Origin: Roseateles sp.
GTDB lineage: Bacteria; Pseudomonadota; Gammaproteobacteria; Burkholderiales; Burkholderiaceae_C
Assembly: GCA_016790285.1 (NCBI GenBank)
Contig: JAEUPJ010000076.1
Location: 1-64,000 of the forward strand
Length of the DNA: 64,000 nucleotides
Reading direction: 5' to 3'
The position numbers were made by a program, and so were the translations under genes. The notes beneath the pieces are model-generated. The model saw only the letters and a program-made list of their open reading frames with translations, searched no databases and had not been told where the DNA came from. This document shows positions 41,449 to 51,640 of the stretch, in pieces (positions within the stretch are counted from its first letter, which is position 1; each line of letters opens with the position of its first letter).

Positions 41449-41490
41449 GCCCGCGACCGCCCTATCCAGGGCCCTCGCGGGCTTTTTTGT
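41449..41490 (+). terminator. Strong intrinsic terminator
   Basis: The stem GCCCGCGA / TCGCGGGC (8 bp, loop of 18 bases with its own CCCT/AGGG pairing) is followed by TTTTTTGTTTTT. It ends the luxR/micro-ORF transcript and insulates the decarboxylase gene. Confidence 0.88.
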
Positions 41491-41635
41491 TTTTGGCGGC
41501 TGCTTCACAGCCAGCCAAGCTGGGCGCCGAGATCGGCAGGTCCGGCATTCCCTGGCCCCAGGACACGGTGGCGACACGCTGCGGCCCTACACTTCGCGGC
41601 TTCGTTTTTTGATGCCCGCCCGCTGGAGGCCGCCC

Positions 41636-43903
41636 ATGATCCGTTTTCACTTTCCCATCGTCATCATCGATGAGGACTACCGCTCCGAGAACACCTCGGG
41701 CCTGGGCATCCGTGCGTTGGCGGAAGCCATCCAGAAGGAGGGCATGGAGGTGTTGGGGGTGACGAGCTACGGCGACCTCTCTCAGTTCGCCCAGCAGCAA
41801 AGCCGCGCCTCCGCCTTCATCCTGTCTATCGACGACGAGGAGTTCACCTCCGGCCCTGACCTGGATCCGGCCGTCTTGAACCTGCGCAAGTTCATCGAGG
41901 AGATCCGTTTCCGCAACCCGGACATCCCGATCTACGTGTACGGCGAGACCCGCACCAGCCAGCACTTGCCCAACGATGTGCTGCGCGAGCTCCACGGTTT
42001 CATTCACATGTTCGAGGACACGCCGGAGTTCGTGGCGCGCCACATCATCCGCGAAGCCAAGAGCTACCTCGACGGCCTGGCGCCGCCGTTCTTCAAGGCG
42101 CTGATGGACTACGCCCAGGACGGCTCCTACTCCTGGCACTGCCCTGGCCATTCCGGCGGTGTCGCGTTCCTGAAGAGCCCCGTCGGCCAGATGTTCCACC
42201 AGTTCTTTGGCGAGAACATGCTGCGTGCCGACGTGTGCAACGCCGTCGAGGAACTGGGCCAGTTGCTCGACCACACCGGGCCCGTGGCGGCTTCCGAGAA
42301 GAACGCCGCGCGCATCTTCAACGCCGACCATTGTTTCTTCGTCACCAACGGCACGTCGACGTCCAACAAGATGGTCTGGCACCACACGGTGGCGCCGGGC
42401 GACGTGGTCGTCATCGACCGCAACTGCCACAAGAGCAATCTGCACGCCATCATCATGTGCGGCGCGATTCCGGTGTTCCTGACGCCCACGCGCAACCACT
42501 ACGGCATCATCGGCCCCATCCCCGAGAGCGAGTTCAGCCCCGAGGCCATCCGGGCCAAGATTGCTGCCAACCCGCTGCTGGCCCATGTGGACCCTGCCAC
42601 CGTCAAGCCCGCCATCGTCACGCTGACGCAGAGCACCTATGACGGCGTGCTCTACAACACCGAGACGATCAAGAAGAAGCTCGACGGCTACATCCCGACG
42701 CTGCACTTCGACGAGGCCTGGCTGCCGCACGCCGCGTTCCACGACTTCTACGGCCAGTTCCATGCGATGGGCAAGAACCGCCCGCGCCCCAAGGAAGCCA
42801 TGGTCTACGCCACGCAGTCCACCCACAAGCTGCTCGCGGGCATCTCGCAGGCCTCGCAGGTGCTTGTGCAGGACTCGCAGAGCGTCAAGCTCGACAAGCA
42901 CCTCTTCAATGAGGCCTACCTGATGCACACCAGCACCAGCCCGCAGTACTCGATCATTGCGAGCTGTGACGTGGCTGCCGCGATGATGGAGCCTCCGGGC
43001 GGCACGGCGCTGGTGGAAGAGAGCATTCGCGAATCGCTGGACTTCCGCCGTGCCATGCGCAAGGTGGAGGGCGATTACGGCGACGACTGGTGGTTCAAGG
43101 TCTGGGGGCCGGACTTCCTGCGTGCCGAAGAGGGCAGCGAGCCGGTCTCGGCCGACTGGATGCTGCACGCCGACGAGGAATGGCATGGCTTCGGCGCGAT
43201 GGCCGAAGGCTTCAACATGCTGGACCCGATCAAGTCCACCATCATCACGCCCGGGCTGGACATGGAAGGCCGCTTCGCCGCGACCGGCATCCCGGCGTCG
43301 GTGGTGACCAAGTTCCTCGTCGAGCACGGCGTGGTGGTCGAGAAGACGGGCCTCTACTCGTTCTTCATCATGTTCACCATCGGCATCACCAAGGGCCGCT
43401 GGAACACGCTGCTGACCGCCCTGCAGCAGTTCAAGGACGACTACGACAAGAACGCGCCCCTGTGGCGCATCCTGCCGGAGTTCTGCGCCAAGTTCCCCAA
43501 GTACGAGCGCATGGGGCTGCGCGACCTCTGCCAGAGCATCCACCAAGCCTACGCGGAAGGCGATATCGCGCGGTTGACGACGGACATGTACCTGTCCAAC
43601 CTGCAGCCGGCCATGACGCCGACCGACGCCTACGCCCACATTGCGCAGCGCAAGACGGAGCGCGTGGGGATCGACGAGCTCGAGGGCCGCATCACCACCT
43701 CGCTGTTGACGCCGTATCCGCCCGGCATTCCGCTGCTCATCCCCGGCGAGCGCTTCAACAAGAAGATCGTCGACTACCTCAAGTTCACGCGCAGCTTCAA
43801 CGCCAAGTTCCCGGGCTTTGCGACCGACGTGCACGGCCTCGTGCACGAGATGGACGAGGAGACCGGGCGCGGCCACTACTACGTGGATTGCGTCAAGCAG
43901 TGA
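41636..43903 (+). CDS. Orn/Lys/Arg decarboxylase, large inducible type
   Basis: The product is 755 aa, the length of biodegradative arginine decarboxylase AdiA. An N-terminal receiver-like wing domain (about 1-130) is followed by the PLP fold, with the Schiff-base Lys in TQSTHKLLAGISQAS near residue 398, HCPGHSGGVAFLKSPVG near 168 and FDEAWLPHA for the cofactor Asp. A C-terminal domain follows. It decarboxylates a basic amino acid (arginine, lysine or ornithine) to a polyamine or diamine; the exact substrate is not readable. The ATG at 41636 follows GGAGG by six bases. It is alone between two terminators. Confidence 0.93.
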   Translation: MIRFHFPIVIIDEDYRSENTSGLGIRALAEAIQKEGMEVLGVTSYGDLSQFAQQQSRASAFILSIDDEEFTSGPDLDPAVLNLRKFIEEIRFRNPDIPIYVYGETRTSQHLPNDVLRELHGFIHMFEDTPEFVARHIIREAKSYLDGLAPPFFKALMDYAQDGSYSWHCPGHSGGVAFLKSPVGQMFHQFFGENMLRADVCNAVEELGQLLDHTGPVAASEKNAARIFNADHCFFVTNGTSTSNKMVWHHTVAPGDVVVIDRNCHKSNLHAIIMCGAIPVFLTPTRNHYGIIGPIPESEFSPEAIRAKIAANPLLAHVDPATVKPAIVTLTQSTYDGVLYNTETIKKKLDGYIPTLHFDEAWLPHAAFHDFYGQFHAMGKNRPRPKEAMVYATQSTHKLLAGISQASQVLVQDSQSVKLDKHLFNEAYLMHTSTSPQYSIIASCDVAAAMMEPPGGTALVEESIRESLDFRRAMRKVEGDYGDDWWFKVWGPDFLRAEEGSEPVSADWMLHADEEWHGFGAMAEGFNMLDPIKSTIITPGLDMEGRFAATGIPASVVTKFLVEHGVVVEKTGLYSFFIMFTIGITKGRWNTLLTALQQFKDDYDKNAPLWRILPEFCAKFPKYERMGLRDLCQSIHQAYAEGDIARLTTDMYLSNLQPAMTPTDAYAHIAQRKTERVGIDELEGRITTSLLTPYPPGIPLLIPGERFNKKIVDYLKFTRSFNAKFPGFATDVHGLVHEMDEETGRGHYYVDCVKQ

Positions 43904-43925
43904 TCTCGCCGCTCAAGCGCGCATG

Positions 43926-43951
43926 AAAAAGGGCCCCTCGGGGCCCTTGTC
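43926..43951. terminator. Bidirectional terminator between decarboxylase and fabI
   Basis: GGGCCCC-TC-GGGGCCC with flanking A-run (AAAAA before) and TT...TTT after serves both convergent genes. Confidence 0.75.
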
Positions 43952-43968
43952 GTTTCAGCGAGGCGGCG

Positions 43969-44751
43969 TCATTCGCCGCTGGCAAGTGCCACGTGGCTGA
44001 AGCCGCCGTCCACGTACATGATCTCGGCGCTCACGCCGGCTGCCAAGTCCGACAGCAGGAATGCGGCAGCGTTGCCGACGTCTTCGATGGTGACGTTGCG
44101 ACGAATGGGGGCCGACGCGGCGAACTGGCTCAACAGCTTGCCGAAGTCCTTGATGCCAGAGGCTGCCAGCGTCTTGATCGGCCCGGCGGAAATGCCGTTG
44201 ACCCGCACGCCCTTGGCGCCCAGGTCATAGGCGAGGTAGCGCACGCTGGCTTCCAGGGCCGCCTTGGCCAGCCCCATGGTGTTGTAGTTCGGCACGAAAC
44301 GCTCGGCGCCCAGGTAGCTCAGCGTCAGCAGGGCCGCACCCGGGCGCAGGCGTGGCGCAGCGAGCTTGGCCATGGCCGGGAAGCTGTAGGCCGAAATGTC
44401 GTGGGCGATGCGGAAGTTCTCGCGCGTCATGCCATCCAGAAAATTGCCCGCGATCGCGTCGCGCGGTGCAAAACCGATGGAATGGACGAAGCCGTCGAAC
44501 TCCGGCCAGACCTCGCCGAGCTGGTCGAACAGGGCTTGCATCTGCTCATCGCTCGTGACGTCGCAGTCATACACCAGTTGGGAGCCGAACTCGGCGGCGA
44601 ACTCGGTGATGCGCTCCTTGAAGCGCTCGCCCTGATAGCTGAAAGCGAGCTCCGCGCCTTCGCGATGGCAGGCCTTGGCGATGCCGTAGGCGATGGAGCG
44701 GTTGGACAGCACGCCCGTGATCAGCAGCCGCTTGCCGGCGAGAAAGCCCAT
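43969..44751 (-). CDS. fabI: Enoyl-[acyl-carrier-protein] reductase (NADH)
   Basis: The product is 260 aa, an SDR enzyme that reduces trans-2-enoyl-ACP in the last step of the fatty acid elongation cycle and is the target of triclosan. The NAD motif [15 protein letters not shown] is near residue 13. The catalytic Tyr/Lys pair lies in [17 protein letters not shown] near 150-165. The start at 44751 has AGGAGA seven bases upstream; the longer frame to 44832 is non-coding. It stands alone, convergent with the decarboxylase. Confidence 0.95.
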   Translation of the reverse strand: MGFLAGKRLLITGVLSNRSIAYGIAKACHREGAELAFSYQGERFKERITEFAAEFGSQLVYDCDVTSDEQMQALFDQLGEVWPEFDGFVHSIGFAPRDAIAGNFLDGMTRENFRIAHDISAYSFPAMAKLAAPRLRPGAALLTLSYLGAERFVPNYNTMGLAKAALEASVRYLAYDLGAKGVRVNGISAGPIKTLAASGIKDFGKLLSQFAASAPIRRNVTIEDVGNAAAFLLSDLAAGVSAEIMYVDGGFSHVALASGE

Positions 44752-44811
44752 TCGTGTCTCCTGTGAGGTCTCAAACAACCGCAGATTCTGGCATGCGCAG
44801 AGGGTGGCGAC

Positions 44812-44840
44812 TTGCCGGCACGGGACTTGCACAGTACAAT
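44812..44840 (+). promoter_or_regulatory. Promoter of the rimP-nusA-infB operon
   Basis: TTGCCG (44812-44817) and TACAAT (44835-44840) with a 17-base spacer, 61 bases into the gap after fabI. The transcript would start near 44848 and carry a ~165-base leader. Confidence 0.65.
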
Positions 44841-44856
44841 CCGAGCTTCACTAGAA

Positions 44857-44925
44857 ATGAGGGTTGGCTTCAACGCCGGCTTTCGCGAGCTCCGGACGAC
44901 ATCCCCCGGTGCAGGATTCAGGTGA
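44857..44925 (+). other. Possible 22-codon leader ORF before rimP
   Basis: ATG at 44857 to TGA at 44923-44925 encodes MRVGFNAGFRELRTTSPGAG and two more residues. No good ribosome site precedes it. It ends six bases before a terminator-like hairpin, the geometry of a leader peptide, but coding is unproven. Confidence 0.3.
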
Positions 44926-44930
44926 ACGAG

Positions 44931-44960
44931 TGGGCGGATTCATCCAGCCCATTTTTTTTG
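44931..44960 (+). terminator. Attenuator-like intrinsic terminator in the rimP leader
   Basis: Stem TGGGC / GCCCA extended by GGA/TCC with one bulged A, then eight T residues (44952-44959). It lies between the operon promoter and rimP, 53 bases before the rimP ATG. It should stop much of the transcription unless antiterminated, which suggests premature-termination control of an operon that encodes NusA. Confidence 0.75.
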
Positions 44961-45012
44961 CTTTTTCGCTTTTCCGATTTCCTCGCATTCCCCTCAGGAA
45001 CCCGATAGACGC

Positions 45013-45636
45013 ATGAGTTGGCAAGCCGCTGTAGAGACCACCGTGACCGGCCTTGGTTACGAACTCGTGGACTGCGAACGCAGTGCCGGCGGAATGCTGC
45101 GCGTGACGATCGACAAGCTGCAGGCGCAGGCCGAAGCGGGTGAGCTGATCACGGTGGACGACTGCGAGAAGGTCACGCGCCAGCTGCAGTATGTGCTGGA
45201 AGTGGAAGCCTTCGATTACTCCCGGCTCGAGGTGTCCTCGCCGGGGCTGGATAGGCCGCTGAAGAACGCTGGCCACTACGCGCGTTTCGCGGGCCAGGAA
45301 ATCGACATCACGTTCAAGTTGCCTTTCCAGGGTCGCAAGAAATACCGCGGCGTCCTGGGCGCCCAGCCGGGTGCCGACAACGACCAGGCCTGGCGCCTGG
45401 TGTTCGACGACGGCACGGCCGAGCAGGCGCTGGACTTCACGCTCGACGAAGTGCGTGAGGCGCGCCTGGTGCCGGCTTTCAGTTTCAAGGGTCGTGGCGG
45501 CGAGCCCGCGCCCGACCGCAAGCCCGGCCAGCGGGGCGTCATCAAGCCGAAGAAGGCTTCACTCAAGAAACAAGCGGGCGAGCCTGACAAGGCGGCGCCC
45601 GGCCAAGACAAGGTTGACGGAGGTCTCAAGCAATGA
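45013..45636 (+). CDS. rimP: Ribosome maturation factor RimP
   Basis: The product is 207 aa. It helps assemble the 30S subunit. The N-terminal alpha/beta domain includes [17 protein letters not shown] and the conserved [11 protein letters not shown], and [23 protein letters not shown] is diagnostic. The C-terminal SH3-like barrel is followed by a Lys/Gly-rich tail longer than usual. The nusA ATG overlaps its stop. Confidence 0.94.
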   Translation: MSWQAAVETTVTGLGYELVDCERSAGGMLRVTIDKLQAQAEAGELITVDDCEKVTRQLQYVLEVEAFDYSRLEVSSPGLDRPLKNAGHYARFAGQEIDITFKLPFQGRKKYRGVLGAQPGADNDQAWRLVFDDGTAEQALDFTLDEVREARLVPAFSFKGRGGEPAPDRKPGQRGVIKPKKASLKKQAGEPDKAAPGQDKVDGGLKQ

Positions 45637-47111
45637 ACCGCGAAATGTTGATGCTGGTGGACGCGATCTCGCGCGAGAAGAGCGTGGAGCGCGATGTCGT
45701 GTTCGGTGCGGTCGAAGCCGCACTGGCCTCGGCCACCAAGAAGATTTATGGCGGTGAAGCCGACATCCGCGTGAGCGTCGATCGCGATTCCGGCGAGTAC
45801 GAGACCTTCCGCCGCTGGCACGTCGTGCCCAATGAGGCCGGCCTGCAGAACCCTGACGCCGAGATCCTGCTGTTCGAAGCCCAGGAGCAGATCGCCGACA
45901 TCGAGGTGGACGACCACATCGAGGAGCCTGTCGAGTCCGTGCCCATCGGCCGCATCGGCGCGCAGGCGGCCAAGCAGGTCATCCTGCAAAAGATCCGTGA
46001 CGCCGAGCGCGAGCAGCTGCTCAACGACTTCATGTCGCGTGGCGAGAAGATCTTCGTCGGCACCGTCAAGCGCCTGGACAAGGGCGACATCATCGTCGAG
46101 AGCGGTCGCGTCGAAGGGCGCCTGAAGCGCAGCGAGATGATCTCCAAGGAAAACCTGCGCACCGGTGACCGCGTGCGTGCCGTCATCCTCGGCGTGGACC
46201 CGACCCAGCGCGGCCCGCAGATCATGCTGTCGCGCTCCTCGCCCGAGTTCATGAAGGAACTCTTCGCCCAGGAAGTGCCCGAGATCGAGCAGGGCCTGCT
46301 CGAGATCAAGAGCTGCGCCCGCGACAGCGGCTCGCGCGCCAAGATCGCCGTGGTGAGCCACGACCGGCGCGTCGACCCCATCGGCACCTGCGTCGGTGTG
46401 CGCGGTTCGCGCGTCAACGGTGTGACCACCGAGCTCGCCGGCGAGCGCGTGGACATCGTGCTGTGGAGCGAAGACCCGGCCCAGTTCGTCATCGGCGCCC
46501 TGGCCCCGGCCAATGTGCAGTCCATCGTGGTGGACGAAGAGCGTCACGCGATGGACGTGGTCGTGGACGAGGAAAACCTCGCCATCGCCATCGGTCGCGG
46601 TGGCCAGAACGTGCGCCTCGCGTCCGAGCTGACTGGCTGGCGCATCAACATCATGTCGGCTGAAGAGTCGGCGGCCAAGCACGAGCAGGAGACCGAGAGC
46701 GTTCGCAAGCTCTTCATCGACAAGCTCGACGTGGACGCCGAAGTCGCCGACATCCTCATCGCCGAGGGCTTCACCAGCCTGGAAGAAGTCGCCTACGTGC
46801 CGATGCAGGAAATGCTCGAGATCGAAGCCTTCGACGAAGACACCGTCACCGAGCTGCGCACCCGTGCCAAGGATGCGCTGCTGACGATGGAAATCGCCAA
46901 GGAAGAGAAGGTCGAGGAAGTCTCCCAGGACCTGCGCGACCTGGAAGGCGTGACGCCCGAGCTGCTGAGCAAGCTGGCCGAAGGCGGCATCAACACCCGC
47001 GACGACCTGGCCGACCTGGCCGTGGACGAATTGGTCGACCTGTCCGGCATGGACGAGGCGGCCGCGCGCGCATTGATCATGAAGGCCCGCGAACACTGGT
47101 TCAACGCCTGA
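45633..47111 (+). CDS. nusA: Transcription termination/antitermination factor NusA
   Basis: The product is 492 aa. The N-terminal RNA-polymerase-binding domain (about 1-125) is followed by an S1 domain ([21 protein letters not shown], about 135-200) and two KH domains (about 200-345, with [18 protein letters not shown]). Two C-terminal acidic helical repeats (about 365-490) follow, the form found in proteobacteria. NusA modulates pausing, termination and rRNA antitermination. Start overlaps the rimP stop. Confidence 0.96.
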   Translation: MNREMLMLVDAISREKSVERDVVFGAVEAALASATKKIYGGEADIRVSVDRDSGEYETFRRWHVVPNEAGLQNPDAEILLFEAQEQIADIEVDDHIEEPVESVPIGRIGAQAAKQVILQKIRDAEREQLLNDFMSRGEKIFVGTVKRLDKGDIIVESGRVEGRLKRSEMISKENLRTGDRVRAVILGVDPTQRGPQIMLSRSSPEFMKELFAQEVPEIEQGLLEIKSCARDSGSRAKIAVVSHDRRVDPIGTCVGVRGSRVNGVTTELAGERVDIVLWSEDPAQFVIGALAPANVQSIVVDEERHAMDVVVDEENLAIAIGRGGQNVRLASELTGWRINIMSAEESAAKHEQETESVRKLFIDKLDVDAEVADILIAEGFTSLEEVAYVPMQEMLEIEAFDEDTVTELRTRAKDALLTMEIAKEEKVEEVSQDLRDLEGVTPELLSKLAEGGINTRDDLADLAVDELVDLSGMDEAAARALIMKAREHWFNA

Positions 47112-47160
47112 TCAACACACCACGCCGCGCCGCACCGAAAGCAATCTGAAGGATCCCCAC

Positions 47161-50100
47161 ATGGCCGTGACTACCGTCGCCCAATTTGCCGCCGAGCTCA
47201 GTAAGCCGGCGGGCACGCTGCTGGAGCAGCTGCAAGCCGCGGGCGTCAAGAAGTCTTCCGTCGACGACTCGCTCAGCGAGTCCGACAAGGAACGCCTGCT
47301 CGACCACCTGCGTACCTCCCATGGCACCGCTGGCACCGAGCGCAAGAAGATCACGCTGGTCAAGAAGTCGACCACCGAGATCAAGCAGGCCGATGCCTCT
47401 GGCAAGGCCCGCACCATCCAGGTCGAAGTGCGCAAGAAGCGCACCTTCGTCAAGCGTGACGACTCCGTCGACGAGACGACGTCCGGCCCGGATGAAGCCG
47501 ATCTGGCCCGCCGCGAGGAAGAAGCCCAGGCCCAGGCCGCCGCACTGCGCGCCCAGGAAGAGGAGCTCGCCGCGAAGGTGAAGGCCCGCGAGGAAGCCGA
47601 GCGCGCCGCGCGTGAAGCCGCCGCTGCCGCCAAGGCTGCCGCCGAAGCCGCTGCCGCCGAAGCCGCTGCCAAGGCCGCCGCCGAAGCGGCAGCCGCTGCC
47701 GCCGCCGCGAAGGCCGAGGTCAAGACCGAAGACCAGGCCGAAGCCCGCGCCCGCAACGCTGCCGCTGCCGCCGCCGAGGCCGCTGCGCTGAACAAGGCAG
47801 CCTCCAAGCGCGGCACCAAGGCCGTCGCCCCGGCCCCGGCCCCTGAAGTCGTGGCCCCGCCGCCCCCGGCGCCGGCTCCCGACGTCGTGGCCCCGCCGCC
47901 GCCCGCGCCTGCACCCGAAGCCGCCAAGCCCGCACTGCGCGTGGTCAAGGCCGTCGATGCCGCTGCGGAGGAAAAGCAGAAGCAGGACGACCTGGCCCGC
48001 CGCCGCAAGGCAGCCGAGGACGAGGCCGCCAAGATCCGCGCGATGATGAACGCGCCCAAGAAGGTCCTGGTCGCGCCCAAGAAGGAAGAGCCCAAGCCGG
48101 CCGATGCCGCGGGCATCAAGGGCACCATCCACAAGAAGGCGGGCGCTCCGGCCCCCGCTGGTGCGGCGCCGAGCGCTGGTGCCGGCAAGCCGGGCGACAA
48201 GAAGTCGGTCAAGTCCGAGAAGCTGTCTTCGAGCTGGGCTGATGACGCCGCCAAGAAGCGTGGCCTCAAGACCATCGGTGCCGGCCCGGCTGGTGCCGGC
48301 CGCCCGGGTGGTGGTGGCAACTGGCGCGCTCCGGCGCGCGGTGCCGCAGGCCGCCGTGGCGACCGCGGTGGCAACGGCCAGTCGTCGTTCCAGGCGCCCG
48401 TCGAGCAGCAGATCCAGGAAGTGCACGTTCCCGAGACCATCTCCGTGGCCGATCTGGCCCACAAGATGTCGGTGAAGGCCGCCGAGGTCATCAAGCAGCT
48501 GATGAAGCTGGGCCAGATGGTCACCATCAACCAGCAGCTGGACCAGGAAACGGCCATGATCGTGGTCGAGGAAATGGGCCACAAGGCGTTCGCCGCCAAG
48601 CTGGACGACCCGGACGCCTTCCTCGAAGAAGAGGGTACGGCCGAGCAGCAGCACGAGGCCCTGCCGCGTGCGCCGGTCGTCACCGTCATGGGTCACGTCG
48701 ACCACGGCAAGACCTCGCTGCTGGACTACATCCGCCGCTCCCGTGTGGCCGCTGGCGAAGCCGGCGGCATCACGCAGCACATCGGCGCTTACCACGTCGA
48801 GACGCCGCGCGGCATGATCACCTTCCTGGACACCCCGGGTCACGCGGCCTTCACGGCCATGCGGGCTCGCGGTGCCAAGGCCACCGACATCGTCATCCTG
48901 GTCTGTGCGGCCGATGACGGCGTCATGCCCCAGACCAAGGAAGCCATCCACCACGCCAAGGCCGCCGGCGTGCCGATCGTGGTCGCCATGACCAAGGTCG
49001 ACAAGCCCGACGCCAACATCGAGCGCGTGAAGAGCGAGCTCGTCGGCGAAGAGGTGGTGCCTGAAGACTTCGGCGGTGACTCGCCGTTCGTGGGCGTGTC
49101 CTCCAAGACCGGCCAGGGCATCGACGAGCTGCTCGAGCAGGTGCTGCTGCAGGCCGAAGTGCTGGAGCTGAAGTCGCCTGTCGAGTCCATGGCCAAGGGC
49201 CTGGTCATCGAAGCCAAGCTGGACAAGGGCCGCGGCCCGGTCGCGACGGTCCTGGTGCAAAGCGGCACGCTCAAGCGCGGCGACGTCGTGCTGGCGGGTT
49301 CCACCTACGGCCGCGTGCGTGCCATGCTGGACGAAGACGGCAAGGCCACCAATGAGGCCGGCCCGTCCATCCCGGTCGAAATCCAGGGCCTGACCGAAGT
49401 GCCGCAAGCCGGTGACGAGTTCATGGTGCTGGCCGACGAGCGCCGTGCCCGCGAAGTGGCCACCTTCCGTCAAGGCAAGTACCGTGACGTCAAGCTGGCC
49501 AAGCAGCAGGCCGCCAAGCTCGAGAACATGTTCAACGAGATGGGCCAGGGTGACGTGCAGACGCTGCCCCTCATCATCAAGGCCGACGTGCAGGGTTCGC
49601 AGGAAGCGCTGGCCGCCTCGCTGCTCAAGCTCAGCAACGCCGAGGTCAAGGTGCAGATCGTCCACGCGGCGGTCGGCGGCATCAGCGAGAGCGACATCAA
49701 CCTCGCCATCGCCTCCAAGGCCGTCATCATCGGCTTCAACGTGCGTGCCGACGCCGGCGCGCGCAAGCTGGCCGAGGGCAATGCGGTCGACCTGCGCTAC
49801 TACAGCATCATCTACGACGCCGTGGACGATGTGACCAAGGCGATGTCCGGCATGCTGGCGCCCGAGCAGCGCGAGGAAGCCCTCGGTACCGCCGAGATCC
49901 GCGTGGTGTTCGTCGCCTCCAAGATCGGCACGGTCGCCGGCTCGATGGTCACCAGTGGCCTGGTGCGCCGTGGTGCTCGCTTCCGCCTGCTGCGCGACAA
50001 CACCGTCATCTACACGGGTGAGGTGGAGTCGGTGCGCCGCGAGAAGGATGACGTGCGCGAGGTCAAGGAAGGCTTCGAGTGCGGTATCAAGCTCAAGAAC

Positions 50101-50169
50101 TACAACGACATCGCCGAAGGCGACCAACTCGAGTTCTTTGAAATCAAGGAAGTGGCCCGTACGCTCTGA
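47161..50169 (+). CDS. infB: Translation initiation factor IF-2
   Basis: The product is 1002 aa. The N-terminal IF2_N domain ([23 protein letters not shown]) is followed by a long Ala/Lys/Glu coiled segment (about 120-190), Pro/Ala linkers and a Gly/Arg-rich stretch near 380. The second IF2_N copy ([23 protein letters not shown]) precedes the GTPase domain with G1 [14 protein letters not shown] near residue 511, DTPGH, and TKVDKP. C-terminal domains II-IV bind fMet-tRNA. GAAGGAT precedes the ATG. Confidence 0.97.
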   Translation: MAVTTVAQFAAELSKPAGTLLEQLQAAGVKKSSVDDSLSESDKERLLDHLRTSHGTAGTERKKITLVKKSTTEIKQADASGKARTIQVEVRKKRTFVKRDDSVDETTSGPDEADLARREEEAQAQAAALRAQEEELAAKVKAREEAERAAREAAAAAKAAAEAAAAEAAAKAAAEAAAAAAAAKAEVKTEDQAEARARNAAAAAAEAAALNKAASKRGTKAVAPAPAPEVVAPPPPAPAPDVVAPPPPAPAPEAAKPALRVVKAVDAAAEEKQKQDDLARRRKAAEDEAAKIRAMMNAPKKVLVAPKKEEPKPADAAGIKGTIHKKAGAPAPAGAAPSAGAGKPGDKKSVKSEKLSSSWADDAAKKRGLKTIGAGPAGAGRPGGGGNWRAPARGAAGRRGDRGGNGQSSFQAPVEQQIQEVHVPETISVADLAHKMSVKAAEVIKQLMKLGQMVTINQQLDQETAMIVVEEMGHKAFAAKLDDPDAFLEEEGTAEQQHEALPRAPVVTVMGHVDHGKTSLLDYIRRSRVAAGEAGGITQHIGAYHVETPRGMITFLDTPGHAAFTAMRARGAKATDIVILVCAADDGVMPQTKEAIHHAKAAGVPIVVAMTKVDKPDANIERVKSELVGEEVVPEDFGGDSPFVGVSSKTGQGIDELLEQVLLQAEVLELKSPVESMAKGLVIEAKLDKGRGPVATVLVQSGTLKRGDVVLAGSTYGRVRAMLDEDGKATNEAGPSIPVEIQGLTEVPQAGDEFMVLADERRAREVATFRQGKYRDVKLAKQQAAKLENMFNEMGQGDVQTLPLIIKADVQGSQEALAASLLKLSNAEVKVQIVHAAVGGISESDINLAIASKAVIIGFNVRADAGARKLAEGNAVDLRYYSIIYDAVDDVTKAMSGMLAPEQREEALGTAEIRVVFVASKIGTVAGSMVTSGLVRRGARFRLLRDNTVIYTGEVESVRREKDDVREVKEGFECGIKLKNYNDIAEGDQLEFFEIKEVARTL

Positions 50170-50197
50170 CCGCCAACTCCTCGGGTTTACCCCGCAG

Positions 50198-50225
50198 ACC
50201 CCGCCCGAAAGGGGCGGGGTTTGTC
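50198..50225 (+). terminator. Rho-independent terminator after infB
   Basis: ACCCCGCCC / GGGCGGGGT stem with a five-base loop (GAAAG) and a weak TTTGTCCTTT tail, 29 bases after infB. Confidence 0.75.
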
Positions 50226-50279
50226 CTTTGTTGGCTGTCCACGCGTGAACCGCGCAAACCGCCCGATCAGGAAACCGCC

Positions 50280-50663
50280 ATGCGACACAAACGCGCCATC
50301 CCCAACCGATCCTTCCGAGTCGCCGACCAGATCCAGCGCGACCTGGCGGAGCTCATCCGTGAGCTGAAGGATCCGCGCATCGGCATGGCCACCATCAGCG
50401 CGGTCGAGGTCACCCCCGACTACGCCCACGCCAAGGTGTTCTTCTCGGTACTGATCGGCGACCCGGCGCAGACCCAGGAAGCCCTGAACGAGGCGGCGGG
50501 TTTCCTGCGCAACGGCCTGTTCAAGCGCCTGCAGATCCACACCGTGCCGACGCTGCACTTCCAGTTCGACCGCACCACCGAGCGGGCCGCCGAGATGAGC
50601 GCGCTCATCAGCAAGGCCAACGCCCTGCGCGCGGCAGACGACGGCGAGGAGCCCAATGACTGA
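50280..50663 (+). CDS. rbfA: Ribosome-binding factor A
   Basis: The product is 127 aa with a KH-type fold. It acts in late 16S rRNA 5'-end processing and 30S maturation. [23 protein letters not shown] at the start and [15 protein letters not shown] are family motifs. truB starts inside its last codons. Confidence 0.95.
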   Translation: MRHKRAIPNRSFRVADQIQRDLAELIRELKDPRIGMATISAVEVTPDYAHAKVFFSVLIGDPAQTQEALNEAAGFLRNGLFKRLQIHTVPTLHFQFDRTTERAAEMSALISKANALRAADDGEEPND

Positions 50664-51615
50664 CGTGGTCGTGACTGCCGAGAAGCCTGCGCGCGTTCGC
50701 GTGCAGCGCAGGCCGCTGCATGGCGTGTTGTTGCTCGACAAGCCGCTGGGCCTGTCGAGCAACAACGCGCTGCAGAAGGCCAAGTGGCTGCTGCGCGCCG
50801 AGAAGGCCGGCCACACCGGCACGCTGGACCCGCTAGCCACCGGCTTGCTGCCACTTTGCTTTGGCGGTGCGACCAAGTTCAGCCAGGTGAGCCTGGACGC
50901 CGACAAGCGCTACCTGGCCACGCTGGCCCTGGGCGTGCGCACGACGACGGGCGACGCCGAAGGCGAGGTGCTGGAGCGCCGCGACCCCGACGGCATCACG
51001 CCCGAGCAGATCGCCGCCGCCTGCGCCGCCTACGTGGGCGAGATCGACCAGATGCCGCCCATGTACTCGGCGCTCAAGCACGAGGGCAAGGCGCTGTACG
51101 AATACGCCCGACAGGGCATCGAGATCGAGCGCAAGAGCCGCCGCGTGACGATTCATGCCATCGACATCGTCGCGATGCACGCTGGCACCGTGACGCTGGA
51201 CGTTCGCTGCACCAAGGGAACCTACATCCGCACGCTGGCCGAGGACATTGGCACGGCGCTCGGCTGTGGCGCGAGCCTGGCCGCGCTGCGCCGCACCGGT
51301 TCGGGCGGCCTCACGCTGGCCGGCGCCGTCACGCTGGCGCAGATCGAAGCGCTGCCCGACGAGGACCGCGCCGGGCTGCTCACATCGCCCGACTGCCTGC
51401 TGGCGGACGCGCCCGAGCTGCGCCTGAACATGGCCGACGCCGTGCGCTTCCTGTCCGGCCTGCGCCGGCGCGTGGATGCGCCCGACGCCGCACGGGTGCG
51501 CGTCTACGGCCCCGAGCCGCGCGCCTTCCTCGGCAGCGCCCACATCACCTCTGGCGAGCTGATCGCCGACCGCCTGTTGACCCCGCCGGAGGTCCAGGCT
51601 CTGCTCTCCGCCTGA
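50656..51615 (+). CDS. truB: tRNA pseudouridine(55) synthase
   Basis: The product is 319 aa. It makes the T-loop pseudouridine 55. The catalytic Asp is D58 in [31 protein letters not shown] and [15 protein letters not shown] are the RNA-contact motifs. GAGGA precedes the ATG, which overlaps rbfA by eight bases. Confidence 0.96.
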   Translation: MTDVVVTAEKPARVRVQRRPLHGVLLLDKPLGLSSNNALQKAKWLLRAEKAGHTGTLDPLATGLLPLCFGGATKFSQVSLDADKRYLATLALGVRTTTGDAEGEVLERRDPDGITPEQIAAACAAYVGEIDQMPPMYSALKHEGKALYEYARQGIEIERKSRRVTIHAIDIVAMHAGTVTLDVRCTKGTYIRTLAEDIGTALGCGASLAALRRTGSGGLTLAGAVTLAQIEALPDEDRAGLLTSPDCLLADAPELRLNMADAVRFLSGLRRRVDAPDAARVRVYGPEPRAFLGSAHITSGELIADRLLTPPEVQALLSA

Positions 51616-51640
51616 ACCGGTTTTTTCTAGAAGCACCACC

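Larger units (their letters stand above)
41232..41635. other. Structured intergenic region downstream of luxR
   Basis: This 404 bp gap between luxR and the decarboxylase gene has no long ORF. It contains a lux-box-like repeat, a 16-codon ORF with a good ribosome site, three hairpins and an intrinsic terminator (all listed separately), then about 145 bases of probable promoter/leader for the decarboxylase, in which no clear motif stands out. Confidence 0.6.

Noticed and set aside
44754-45008. 84-codon ORF in the fabI-rimP gap
   Set aside because: It runs through the promoter and the T-run of the attenuator and has no ribosome site.
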